Assembly: GCA_037045185.1 (NCBI GenBank)
Contig: JBAOHQ010000008.1
Coordinates: forward strand, 620,001-684,000
DNA from: JAKOUY01 sp037045185
GTDB taxonomy: Bacteria > Actinomycetota > Acidimicrobiia > Acidimicrobiales > Ilumatobacteraceae
Direction of reading: 5' to 3'
DNA length: 64,000 nt
The translations under genes were made by a program, and so were the position numbers. Below the pieces are notes generated by a model, which did not search any database, had not been told where the DNA came from, and saw only the letters and a program-made list of their open reading frames with translations. This document shows, piece by piece, positions 54,264-62,777 of this stretch (position 1 is the stretch's first letter; each line of letters starts with the position of its first letter).

Positions 54264-54867
54264 ATGGACGCAACAGTGAGCGATCTCCATCACTACTTGC
54301 GCAACGCCCGAGAGGCGGTGCTGTGGAAGCTCGACGGTCTGTCTGAGTTCGACGCCCGTCGCCCGATGGTGAGCACGGCCACGAACCTGCTCGGGCTCGT
54401 CAAGCGCCCACGGGTGTCGAACTGCTCTACTTCGGGGTCGCGTTCGGACGGTTCCCGACCACGCTGCCGGTGTGGTTCGGCGAGGAGATGGCACCGAACA
54501 CCGACATGTGGGCCACGAGCGACGAGACGCGATCCTCGATCGTTGTCGCATACCGATCGGCGTGCGAGCACGCCGACGACACGATCTCCAGCACTGCCCC
54601 CAACACGATCGCGGACACACCCTGGCTGGGTCCCGGCCCGATGTCGCTGCATCGCGTATTGGTTCACGTGCTGGCGGAGACGGAACGTCACAGCGGGCCA
54701 CGCCGATCTCGTTCGCGAACTCATCGATGGAGCCGTCGGCAGACAACCCCGGCAACACGCAGATGCTCCCCGGCAGCCTGGCCGACGATCGCACTGCGGA
54801 GTGGTGGACGCAGTATCGAACCCAGGTCGAACAGGCCGCCCGGTCCGCCGGCCAGCGTGAGACCTGA
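54264..54867 (+). CDS. DinB/DUF664 family protein, several frame breaks
   Basis: About 200 residues after repair. In order: MDATVSDLHHYLRNAREAVLWKLDGLSEFDARRPMV, then YFGVAFGRFPTTLPVWFGEEM, LHRVLVHVLAETERHSGHADLVRELIDG and AEWWTQYRTQVEQAA, spread over three frames with at least three shifts (near 54410, 54695 and 54745). DUF664 proteins are four-helix DinB-fold, metal-binding thiol transferases often linked to mycothiol. The number of shifts makes a pseudogene possible. Shine-Dalgarno GAGAGGA upstream. Confidence 0.65.
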
Positions 54868-55158
54868 ATGAACGCAGCGGACTTCCCCCAGGCGATCGAC
54901 ATCGAGTTCGACGCCGTGCTCGAAAAGGACGGCGCCTTCGCCACGTTGGTGACCGTTGCCGGCTCGACCGAAGCACTCGGCACCGGCCGCGCCGTCAGGG
55001 TCAGCGGCTCGATCGACGGCCACCAGTTCGCGGCCACTCTGATGCCCTCCGGGCGAGGACCACACTGGCTGCCCCTACACGCTGCGATCTGCAAAGCGAT
55101 CGGCAAGCAAAGCGCCGGCGATACCGTCCACGTCCACTTGACAACCCGCCACACCTGA
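54868..55158 (+). CDS. DUF1905 domain protein
   Basis: 96 residues, ATG directly after the DUF664 stop codon (TGAATG). IDIEFDAVLEKDGAFATLVTV, AVRVSGSIDGHQFAATLMPSGRGPHWLPL and AICKAIGKQSAGDTVHVHL are the DUF1905 beta-barrel blocks. Small stand-alone member; often found with a YdeI-like domain. Function unknown. Confidence 0.8.
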   Translation: MNAADFPQAIDIEFDAVLEKDGAFATLVTVAGSTEALGTGRAVRVSGSIDGHQFAATLMPSGRGPHWLPLHAAICKAIGKQSAGDTVHVHLTTRHT

Positions 55159-55305
55159 CACCTGCACACTCCCCAGGCGCGCATCAGGCCGCGGGGTCTG
55201 CGCTGCCTATCCAAAGGCGGTCACTAGGAGCGCGAGTCGGCGGCGCACACGCTCGGGCCGAAGTGTGGCGCGCCCTGTTCACGGCCGCTGTGAGACCGTC
55301 TGCGG

Positions 55306-56028
55306 GTGGAAGGAATTGCCTACGAGTCGGTCTCGACGTGGTGTCAGCCGATGCCCGCGGTCGCTTCGGTGCATCGAGCTCGGCTCGTCGAACAGGTTGC
55401 ACTTCGAATCGTTTCGATCCATGGCAGCCGCCTCCGAGTGATCGTCGACGGCTACACAGCGAGCGGCAAGACCAGCTTCGGTCACGAGCTTGCAGCAGCT
55501 ATACGCGGATTGGGTCGACCGACGCTTCGGGCCTCGCTTGACGACTTCAAGAAGCCGTGGGGCGATGCGCGGGCGAAGGGCTACGACCGCCTCAGCGGTG
55601 AGGGCTACTACCGCAACGCGCCGGATTTCCAGTCCGCCCGAGAACTTCTGCTCGATCCGTCTGGACCGGCTGGTCACGGTGGTGTCGTCCTTTGCGCGTA
55701 TGATCCGCTCACCGGGATCGATCATCGTTCGCATGTCATCGTCGCGCCTCTTGACGCAGTGCTCATCGTCGACTCGGTGTTCGGCATGCGACCCGAGTAC
55801 AACGATCTGTGGGACTTTCGGATCTGGCTCGACGTACCTCCAGACCTTGCGCTAACACGTGGGATCGACAGGGACGCTGCAAGAAGAGTTAGACAGGAAG
55901 CGGAGCGAGTACATCGAACCCGGTACCACGCCGCGGAGTTGATCTACATCGCTGAGGTGAACCCACGCTCGAGAACCGATCTTGTGATTGACAACTCGGA
56001 CTTCGCGAAACCATCCATCGTCAGTTGA
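55306..56028 (+). CDS. P-loop nucleoside/uridine kinase-like protein
   Basis: 240 residues. Walker A is VDGYTASGKTSFG (about residues 47-59), followed by LRASLDDFKKPW, the Asp-containing lid/base region, and GEGYYRNAPDFQSARELLLDP, typical of bacterial uridine kinase-like proteins; WLDVPPDLALTRGIDRD and HRTRYHAAELIYIAEVNP form the LID and C-terminal parts. GTG start with GACCGT 6 nt upstream. Substrate not known. Confidence 0.8.
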   Translation: MEGIAYESVSTWCQPMPAVASVHRARLVEQVALRIVSIHGSRLRVIVDGYTASGKTSFGHELAAAIRGLGRPTLRASLDDFKKPWGDARAKGYDRLSGEGYYRNAPDFQSARELLLDPSGPAGHGGVVLCAYDPLTGIDHRSHVIVAPLDAVLIVDSVFGMRPEYNDLWDFRIWLDVPPDLALTRGIDRDAARRVRQEAERVHRTRYHAAELIYIAEVNPRSRTDLVIDNSDFAKPSIVS

Positions 56029-56204
56029 CCGAAAACCGGCGAACGTTCGCAACACATGCCAGCCCGCTCGCTTGGAGGGAGGCGCGCCCGGTTCCGACTG
56101 CCTCTCAACCCGCTCGGTAACCGGCGGTGCCGGGCGATACCGCGATCCTCCGCCCGGGCGCTGAGAACACGGGGGTAAGGGTCCTCTGAAGTCGTGAGGC
56201 GCGT

Positions 56205-56240
56205 GTGATACATATGTGACCGAGGTGATACAATGGTGCC
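56205..56240 (+). promoter_or_regulatory. VapBC promoter with paired operator repeats
   Basis: GTGATACA occurs at 56205-56212 and 56225-56232, exactly 20 bp apart (about two helical turns). The second copy overlaps the -10 TACAAT (56229-56234), which is 6 nt from the ATG at 56241. Fits autorepression by the antitoxin. Confidence 0.6.
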
Positions 56241-56486
56241 ATGAGAAGCCTTCGACTCGACCCAGACCTCGATGAGAGGGTGCAACGCGCAGCTGCGATC
56301 AGTGGCGAGTCGGTGTCGGAGTTCATCCGCCACGCTGCCGAGGAGCGGGCCAACGAGACCCTGGCAGCGCAGCCCGGCGGCAGCTTCGCCGACGTTGCCG
56401 GCGTGGTGCACGGGGGTGGCGGTCGGGCGCGCCGATCCGGCGAGGCGTTCGCCGTCGGCCTCGTCGGCGACCGCGCCGCACGATGA
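56241..56486 (+). CDS. vapB: Ribbon-helix-helix antitoxin of a VapBC module
   Basis: 81 residues. MRSLRLDPDLDERVQRAAAISGESVSEFIRHAAEERA is the DNA-binding fold. The toxin-binding C-terminus is Gly/Arg rich (VVHGGGGRARRSGEAFAVGLV). Stop overlaps the toxin ATG. Confidence 0.8.
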   Translation: MRSLRLDPDLDERVQRAAAISGESVSEFIRHAAEERANETLAAQPGGSFADVAGVVHGGGGRARRSGEAFAVGLVGDRAAR

Positions 56487-56896
56487 CGCTGTGCGATGCT
56501 GGACCGCTCATCGCCATCATCGACGCCGATGAGCCCGACCACGACGCGTGTCTCGCTGCGCTCGACGAGGTCGCACTGCCCCTACTGACGACGTGGCCGG
56601 CATTCACCGAGGCGATGTACCTGCTTGGGCAGGCTGGTGGGATCACCGGTCAACGCGCGCTGTGGAGCCTGGTTCACACGAACCGCCTGCAACTCGCGGA
56701 CCTGTCGACCGAGGCGGTAGAGCGGTCTGCCCAGTTGATGGCCAAGTACGCCGACCGACCCATGGACCTCGCAGACGCCACACTCGTGGCCCTCGCGGAG
56801 GAACAGGGGCATCGCAGGGTCTTCAGCCTCGACTCCGACTTCCACATCTACCGAATTCGCGGACGACAACGCTTCGACGTGGTTCCACGACGATGA
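56483..56896 (+). CDS. vapC: PIN-domain toxin (VapC family)
   Basis: 137 residues. The acidic active-site residues are in LCDAGPLIAIIDADEPDH, AFTEAMYLL, MDLADATLVALAE and FSLDSDFHIYR, the PIN-domain order, so an RNase active site is present. ATG overlaps the antitoxin stop (ATGA). The remains of an IS3-family transposase start 37 bp after its stop. Confidence 0.85.
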   Translation: MTLCDAGPLIAIIDADEPDHDACLAALDEVALPLLTTWPAFTEAMYLLGQAGGITGQRALWSLVHTNRLQLADLSTEAVERSAQLMAKYADRPMDLADATLVALAEEQGHRRVFSLDSDFHIYRIRGRQRFDVVPRR

Positions 56897-56933
56897 AGAC
56901 TCGATCGTCGCGTTGCGATGCTGCCGGGGCGGC

Positions 56934-57624
56934 ATGCGAGCGGTGTACACGTTCATCGCCGAGGAGCAGGCTGATCCTGCGTGTGACTGGTCCGTCTGTG
57001 AGATGTGCCGGGTCTTGGAGGTGTCCCGGTCGGGGTTCTACGACTGGCAGACCCGCGGCCCGTCAGCGCGCGAGTTGGAAGACCGGGTGCTGGCCCGCGA
57101 GATCGAACTGATCTGGATCGCGGTCGGGCGAGACCTACGGCGTGCCGAGGATGACGCACTGGCTGCGTCAGCAAGGCTTCGATGTCAACCACAAGCGTGT
57201 CGGGCGGATCATGGGTGAGCTGGGCCTCGAGGGCGAGTCCGGCCGGCGGCGGGTCCGCACCACGATCGTCGACAAGGGCGCCACCGCAGCCGACGATCAT
57301 GTGCGCCGGAAATTCAACCCGCCCGCCCCGGACGTGACCTGGTGCGGCGACATCACCTACCTGCACACCGGCGAAGGCTGGCTCTACCTGGCGACCGTGA
57401 TCGACTTGTTCAGCCGTCGGGTGATCGGCTGGGCCGCGGCGGATCACATGCGCACCGAGCTCGTCGCCGACGCGTGCTCACCATGGCCGTCGCCACCAGG
57501 GGCGGACACGTGGCCGGTGTGATCTTCCACAGCGACCGCGGGTCGGTCTACACGTCGCGAACGTTCGGTGAGCTGTGCGATCTCCACGGTGTCGTGCAGT
57601 CGATGGGAGCGACCGGGGTGTGCC
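56934..57624 (+). pseudogene. IS3-family transposase (OrfB), left fragment
   Basis: Encodes the N-terminal helical region (VCEMCRVLEVSRSGFYDW, TYGVPRMTHWLRQQGFDVNHKRVGRIM) and the first two catalytic acids of the rve core (VTWCGDITYLHTGEGWLYLATVIDLFSRRVIGW and FHSDRGSVYTS). Two frame breaks lie near 57127 (one extra G) and 57473. It stops at GATGVC, where a Tn554-type element is inserted; the rest is at 61040-61240. OrfA and the left end of the IS are missing. Dead because of the split. Confidence 0.85.
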
Positions 57625-57627
57625 CGT

Positions 57628-57641
57628 TATCCGGCCAATCG
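57628..57641. repeat. Left terminal inverted repeat of the Tn554-type element
   Basis: TTATCCGGCCAATC, exact reverse complement of 61023-61036. It begins 3 bp inside the left junction. Confidence 0.75.
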
Positions 57642-57723
57642 GCGGGTAGTCTCTGTTGCGTGGTGCCCTGTTTATGTGGGTAGATGCTTGCTTTGTGGGT
57701 TCGGTTGGGTTACAGATGTTGCG

Positions 57724-58806
57724 GTGACGTCGGATCGGTTGAGTGTCGTTGTGTCGCGGCAAGGCTGGGTGCTGGCCGGCGATGAGGGCGCCCGGTTCGA
57801 GTTGGTCAACGACTTTCTGTCGTATCTCGTCGACCGGAACTACTCGCCGCGGACGGTCCGGTCGTACGCGAACGGGTTGCTGGCGTTCTGCCGGTGGCTG
57901 ACGTCCGAGACGATCGGGTTGGAGTCGGTGACCACCGACGTGTTGCTGCGATTCCTCACGGCGTGCCGCCAGGAGCGTGTGCCGGGTCGGGCGGGGCCCA
58001 ATGTGGTGCGGATGGACGGCACCCGGGCCGACGCGTTGGCGCCAGCGACGGTGAACCTTCGCCTGGCGGCGGTGTCGGGGTTGTTCACGTTCCGGTCGAT
58101 GCGCGACCCGGCCGCGCCGAGCCCGATGCCCCGCGGCCGTGAGGCCCGCCATCGTTCGGCGAGCGAACGCGGCGGGATGCTCACCCATGTCGATCGCGGT
58201 GTCCGGCAACGTTCAGCGCTGCGGGTGCGTGACGTGCGTCGTCTGCCCAAAGGCTTGGACCAAAGCGAGGTCGTGGCGTTGTTGGAGAGCTTGCGGTCGT
58301 GGCGGGACCGGGCGATCGCTGGGCTGATGGTGTTCTGCGGGCTCCGCTCCGCCGAGGTCCTCGCGCTCGACGTCACTGATGTCGATATCGGTGGCCGCTG
58401 GCTGTTGGTCGACGGCAAGGGAGCCAAGCAGCGTCGTGTCCCGCTCGATGTTGACGTCGCCGGGGTGATCCAGACCTATCTGCTCGCCGAGCGACCCGAG
58501 ACCGCGAGCAGCCGGTTGTTCATCGTTGCCAAGGGCCCGACGCGTGGTGAGCCGCTGTCGTTGGAGGGGTTGCGGCGGGTGTTCCGTTATCACCGGGAGC
58601 TGTCCGGGGTGGCCGGCGGTCACCCGCACGCGTTGCGGCACACGTTCGGCACCGCGCTCGCGGAGGCCGGTGTCGACCTGGCGGTGATGCAGGCGCTGCT
58701 CGGGCACGCCCACATCGACACCACCGCCCGTTACGTCCATGTCGCCCCGGTCCGAGTGAAAGCCGAGTTCGATGCTGCCCGCAACCGTCAACGCGCCGGC
58801 CGTTGA
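57724..58806 (+). CDS. tnpA: Tyrosine recombinase, TnpA of the Tn554-type element
   Basis: 360 residues from a GTG. The N-terminal core-binding SAM-like domain (FLSYLVDRNYSPRTVRSYANGLLAFCRWL) is followed by the catalytic domain with RSAEVL (Arg), HALRHTFG (HxxR), GHAHIDTTARYVHV (His and nucleophile Tyr). All catalytic residues are present. It acts with TnpB and TnpC to move the element. Overlaps the start of the next gene. Confidence 0.9.
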   Translation: MTSDRLSVVVSRQGWVLAGDEGARFELVNDFLSYLVDRNYSPRTVRSYANGLLAFCRWLTSETIGLESVTTDVLLRFLTACRQERVPGRAGPNVVRMDGTRADALAPATVNLRLAAVSGLFTFRSMRDPAAPSPMPRGREARHRSASERGGMLTHVDRGVRQRSALRVRDVRRLPKGLDQSEVVALLESLRSWRDRAIAGLMVFCGLRSAEVLALDVTDVDIGGRWLLVDGKGAKQRRVPLDVDVAGVIQTYLLAERPETASSRLFIVAKGPTRGEPLSLEGLRRVFRYHRELSGVAGGHPHALRHTFGTALAEAGVDLAVMQALLGHAHIDTTARYVHVAPVRVKAEFDAARNRQRAGR

Positions 58807-60704
58807 CACGCCGCCGTCGGCGGCGGTGTTGTTGAGGTTGTGGCGGGAACGTCAGGCGGCGACCGGGCGCGGGAACCCGGCGTCCGACTTTGAGGCCCGC
58901 CGGTTCTTGACGCGCTGGCCTGACCCGCGTGACTGGGCCGCCGAACCGCTACCCGTGCGGATGGCGACGCCGGGTGGCGCGATCTCGTTGGTGATGTTCC
59001 TGATCTGTCGGGGTTGGTGCGAGCCGGGATGGGACTGGCTCGTGCGACGGAAGCTGTCGAGCTTCTGGCGGGAGATCATCGGGACCCGCCTCGAGACCGA
59101 CATGACCCGCTTCGTCGACACCGCCGTCGAGGTTGGGTTCACCCCGATTCAGGCGAGACGGGCGGCGTCGCAATCGGTCGGGCGGCTGTTGATCCAGACC
59201 GGCCGGCCGCTCGACCAGCTCACCATCGCCGATCTGCACGCGCTTGCCGACGCCTGTCGCGACCGTGAGACGGAGACGGGGCAGGGGTGGCGGCACTTCG
59301 ACTCGGCGCTCGCGTGTGCTCACACGGTGCTGTTCCACCTCGGGGTCGTCCCGGCACCGCCACCACCGCAACGATCACCAGACAGCCTCGATGACCGCTT
59401 CGCCGAGGTCCGCCCGGAAGCTCGCCGCGTTGTTCGTCGCCTATCTGGACCGCAAGACCGGGACCTGTCGCCCCAAGACCGTGTCGAGCCTCGCGACCCG
59501 CCTCGCCCACTTCGGCCGACATCTGACGACCACCGACCCGGCGCTGGTGTCGTTCAACCAGCTCGACCGGCGACGCCATATCGAGCCCTACCTGAACCAC
59601 GTCGCCGCCGCCACCTCCACCATCACTGGCGAACCAGTCACGGTCGCTGACCAAGACCGCCGCGTCCGCGCCGTCGAGCACATGTTCAGCGAGATCACCG
59701 AATGGGGCTGGGACGACGCCCCACCACGACGCCTCATCTTCCGTTCCGACCACCCACGACTCCCACGACCCTTGCCGCGCTACGTCCCCGTCGATGCCGA
59801 CCGGCGCCTGGCAATCACGCTGGAGGACTCCGACCACCGCCTCGCCGCCGACGCCCTGCTACTCGCCCGCGCCGTCGGACTGCGCATCGGTGAACTCCTC
59901 GACCTGGAACTCGACTGCGTCCACGAAATCACCGGAAACGGCTCCTGGCTGAAAGTCCCACTCGGGAAACTCGACACCGAACGGATGGTCCCCCTCGACG
60001 ACGAAACCGTCACCCTGCTCGACCGCATCGCCCGCACCCGCACCCCCGGGCGGGCGTTGCCACACCCCCGCACCCGGCGACCCACACAGTTCCTGTTCAC
60101 CCACCACGGCCGGCGCCTCTCCCAAACCGCGGTCCGCAAAGAACTCGCCCGGGCCGCCGAGATCGCCGGGATCGGACACGTGACTCCACACCAACTCCGC
60201 CACACCTACGCCACCGCGCTCGTCAACGCCGGCGTCTCCCTCCAAGCCCTGATGCGGCTCCTCGGGCACGTCTCAGCGGAGATGAGCCTGCGCTACGCCC
60301 ACCTGTTCGATCACACCGTCCGAGCCGAATACGAACGAGCGCTCGAACTCGCCAAAACCCGCATCGGCCCGATGGCGCCACCCGACAGAAACAAGATCCC
60401 CGTCGCCGGAACCCGCTGCTCACACCACGACGAGGACTGGCGTGACGCACCAGCGATCAAAGCCCGCCTCGCCGGCGGTCACTGCCTCCGAGCACCCGCC
60501 CAAGGCGCCTGCGTCTACGCCAACATCTGCGAGCACTGCCCGAACTTCCGCACCGAACCCAGCAACCTCGGCGTGCTCACCGCCCAACGCGTCGACACCG
60601 AAGCCCTCATCATCGACGCCGAACAACGAGGATGGATCGGCGAAGCCGACCGCCACCGCCGACTCCTCACCCGCCTCGACACCCTCATCGAACAAGCCGG
60701 ATGA
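58772..60704 (+). CDS. tnpB: Tyrosine recombinase, TnpB of the Tn554-type element, one frameshift
   Basis: About 643 residues after removing one C from the CCC at about 59416-59418, close to Tn554 TnpB. The N-terminal 210 residues (SLVMFLICRGWCEPGWDWL, QSVGRLLIQTGRPLDQLTIADL) are a long DNA-binding extension; the catalytic half has GLRIGELL (Arg), HQLRHTYATA (HxxR) and GHVSAEMSLRYAHL (Tyr). A C-terminal cluster CSHHDEDWRD...GHCLR...CVYANICEHCPNF may bind zinc. Coding use is like TnpA and TnpC. ATG of tnpC overlaps its stop. Confidence 0.85.
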
Positions 60705-61003
60705 CCACCCCACACGACATCGAAACCATCTGCCAACAACTCACCAACGACGGCCGACCGATCACCTTCCCCGCTGTCGCCACCGCCGCCGGGATCAGCC
60801 GAACCACCCTCTACCGCAACCCCGAACTGCGTGCCGTCATCGAAGAACACCGCCACCGCAGCCACGACCCCCGCACCCTCAGCAGCGTCACCGCCGAGAT
60901 CGACCACCTCCGCACCGCACTCAACGCGATCGCCGACCGAGTCCGACACCAAGAACAACGCCTCCGACGACTCGAACAACCAGCACGACGCCGCACCGGC
61001 TGA
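60701..61003 (+). CDS. tnpC: TnpC-like accessory protein (DUF6262)
   Basis: 100 residues. A helix-turn-helix (RPITFPAVATAAGISRTTLYRNPELRAVIEEHR) is followed by a coiled coil (EIDHLRTALNAIADRVRHQEQRLRRLEQ), the layout of TnpC proteins that steer insertion orientation of Tn554. Stop codon lies 20 bp before the right inverted repeat. Confidence 0.8.
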   Translation: MTTPHDIETICQQLTNDGRPITFPAVATAAGISRTTLYRNPELRAVIEEHRHRSHDPRTLSSVTAEIDHLRTALNAIADRVRHQEQRLRRLEQPARRRTG

Positions 61004-61022
61004 GCGCCGCTCCGCGGCCCGC

Positions 61023-61036
61023 GATTGGCCGGATAA
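61023..61036. repeat. Right terminal inverted repeat of the Tn554-type element
   Basis: GATTGGCCGGATAA, exact reverse complement of 57628-57641, ending 3 bp before the right junction. Internal flanks (GGCGGG and CCCGC) also pair loosely. Confidence 0.75.
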
Positions 61037-61039
61037 TCC

Positions 61040-61240
61040 TGGGACAACTCGGTCGCTGAGAGCTGGTTCGGCACGATGAAACGAGAGCTCGCTCACCGCC
61101 GCCGGTGGGCCACCCGAGCCGACGCCCGCCGCGATCTGATCCACTGGATCGAGGGCTGGTTCAACGCCCGCCGGCTGCACTCACCAAACAACTACAACAG
61201 CCCCATCGACTGGGAGAACCTGTACTACCGTTCGCGGTGA
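61040..61240 (+). pseudogene. IS3-family transposase (OrfB), right fragment
   Basis: 67 codons in one frame: WDNSVAESWFGTMKREL contains the third catalytic acid (Glu of the DDE triad), then WATRADARRDLIHWIEGWFN and HSPNNYNSPIDWENLYY to the stop. It continues exactly where the left fragment (ending at 57624) stops. No right IS end is recognised in the 60 bp that follow. Confidence 0.85.
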
Positions 61241-61340
61241 CGGCATCGCCGCATAACCACCCGTCCGCCGAACGGGGTGAACCTCAGTTGTCGAGAAGTC
61301 GGTCGCTCGGCGGGGTCACGCACTTCGTAACGTTGTGGGC

Positions 61341-62387
61341 ATGGACATTGCGTGGGTGGAGAAGTTCCTCGCATCGCCCGGCACGGATGGCCGGGCGTTC
61401 TCGGGCGTGATTGATGTCCGTCGCGACGGCGAGGTGCTCTTCCAATCAGCCTCTGGCCCCGCATCACCGCGCTGGGGTGTTCCGAACACGCTCGACATGC
61501 GCTTCGATGTCGCCTCAATCAGCAAGCTGTTCACCTCGGTCGCTGTGCTGCAGTTGGTCGCCGCTGGCCGGCTCGACCTGGACGCCTCGATCCACGAGTA
61601 CGCCGATCTCACCGGCACCACGATCGCCCCTGCCGTGACGCTACGCCATCTACTCACCCACACCAGCGGCATCGCCGACATCGCCGAGGAGGACGAGGGC
61701 GAGAACTACGCCGAGGTCTTTCGACGGGTGCCGTGCCACACGATCCAGACCCTTCGTGACTTCCTGCCGCTGTTCGCCGGCAAGCCGCCGCACTTCGCGC
61801 CCGGCGGCGGCTCTCGCTACTGCAACGCCAGCTTTATTGTCGCAGGGATGGCCGTCGAGCACGCCTCAGGCCTGGAGTTCCCGAAATACATCGAGGCCGA
61901 GGTGTTTGCGCCCGCCGGCATGGCGCGCTCCGGCTACTTCGACAAGCGTTACGCCATCGGCGACCTCGCTGAGGGGTTCGACCCGACCGACGACGGACGG
62001 CTCGAACAGAACATCTACGCCTATCCTCCACAGGGCGCCCCCGACGGTGGCGCGTTCTGCACCGCCGGCGACCTGCACGCCTTCCTCGCGGCGCTCCGAC
62101 AGCGGCAGCTGCTGCCTGCCGGCCTCACCGACGACTTCTTCACCTGCCAGGTTCCCAGCGACGATGGAGGACCCGGCGGCCAGGGCTTTGGCCTCGTGTT
62201 CAACGACTTGGGCTACTACAAGGAGGGCGAAAGTGAGGGTGCCAGCGGCATCGTGTCGCACTTCTCGATCTGGGAGGCTGACGTCGTCATCCTGAGCAAC
62301 ACGATGGACGGAACTTGGCCCGTCCTCGGCGAGTTCGTGCGGCGCGCCCGCGAGGCACACGGCGACACCGCTCCTCCGGCGCGATGA
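61341..62387 (+). CDS. Serine hydrolase, beta-lactamase-like (penicillin-binding-protein fold)
   Basis: 348 residues. Catalytic SxxK is in VASISKLFTS, YxN in SRYCNASF, and the third motif region is SGIVSHFSIW. It belongs to the class C beta-lactamase/D-aminopeptidase superfamily; no signal peptide, so probably an intracellular esterase or peptidase. ATG 61341 chosen because TAACGT (61328-61333) is 7 nt upstream; an in-frame GTG at 61335 is nearer the -10 than expected. Confidence 0.85.
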   Translation: MDIAWVEKFLASPGTDGRAFSGVIDVRRDGEVLFQSASGPASPRWGVPNTLDMRFDVASISKLFTSVAVLQLVAAGRLDLDASIHEYADLTGTTIAPAVTLRHLLTHTSGIADIAEEDEGENYAEVFRRVPCHTIQTLRDFLPLFAGKPPHFAPGGGSRYCNASFIVAGMAVEHASGLEFPKYIEAEVFAPAGMARSGYFDKRYAIGDLAEGFDPTDDGRLEQNIYAYPPQGAPDGGAFCTAGDLHAFLAALRQRQLLPAGLTDDFFTCQVPSDDGGPGGQGFGLVFNDLGYYKEGESEGASGIVSHFSIWEADVVILSNTMDGTWPVLGEFVRRAREAHGDTAPPAR

Positions 62388-62408
62388 ACGGGCCAGAGAC
62401 GGCGGGGT

Positions 62409-62540
62409 CTACACAGCGAGCGCGACGATCGTCTCGCCTTCGGAGTCGAGGTCGCCGGTTGGCACGAAGCCGAGCCGGGCGTAGAAGCCCGCGGGGCCGT
62501 CATCGGCGGGCACGTAGCGGGACATCCTCTTGGCCAGCCA
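62409..62540 (-). pseudogene. 3' remnant of a GNAT acetyltransferase
   Basis: 43 codons and a stop: MSRYVPADDGPAGFYARLGF and VPTGDLDSEGETIVAL match the last part of GNAT domains (the motif B tail). A TGA lies directly upstream and no N-terminal half is found on either side, so this is a fragment, likely left by an island boundary event. Confidence 0.6.
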
Positions 62541-62622
62541 TCACTGGGCAGATCTCGCTGACCGCGCACAGATCGCGGACACGCGGGCCTTCCGTGGATT
62601 TCGTTCGCTCGCGAAAACCACA

Positions 62623-62648
62623 ATGACCAGGGCGTTTGCCCTGGTCAT
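62623..62648 (-). terminator. Terminator downstream of tRNA-Leu
   Basis: ATGACCAGGGC pairs with GCCCTGGTCAT around a 4-nt loop, 5 bp after the tRNA 3' end on the minus strand, followed by TGTGGTTTT. Confidence 0.75.
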
Positions 62649-62653
62649 CTGGT

Positions 62654-62740
62654 TGGTGTCGGAGGGGGGACTTGAACCCCCACAACCTTACGGTTACTAG
62701 CCCCTCAAGCTAGCGCGTCTGCCTATTCCGCCACTCCGAC
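62654..62740 (-). tRNA. tRNA-Leu (anticodon GAG)
   Basis: 87 nt on the minus strand. The acceptor stem is GTCGGAG/CTCCGAC, the anticodon stem-loop is CTAGC-TTGAGGG-GCTAG with GAG in the loop, a long variable arm typical of leucine tRNA follows (TAACCGTAAGGTT), then the T arm GGGGGTTCAAGTCCCCC. The discriminator A and the 3' CCA are encoded (62654-62657). It reads CUC/CUU leucine codons. Confidence 0.95.
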
Positions 62741-62777
62741 GTGGTGTTGTGCTGTGACCGTCGAGGCTAGCCGTGCG

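Larger units (their letters stand above)
57625..61039 (+). mobile_element. Complete Tn554-family element inserted in an IS3 transposase gene
   Basis: A 3.4-kb unit with inverted ends and three coupled genes (tyrosine recombinases TnpA and TnpB, small TnpC). Its boundaries are given by the interrupted gene: removing 57625-61039 restores GATGVC-WDNSVAESWFG in a single frame. No target duplication is seen, as expected for this family. No cargo gene is present; coding sequence fills almost the whole element. Confidence 0.8.

Noticed and set aside
58772..59650. Separate middle gene between the two recombinases
   Set aside because: Its useful part joins the second recombinase after one base is removed at about 59417, giving a normal TnpB length.
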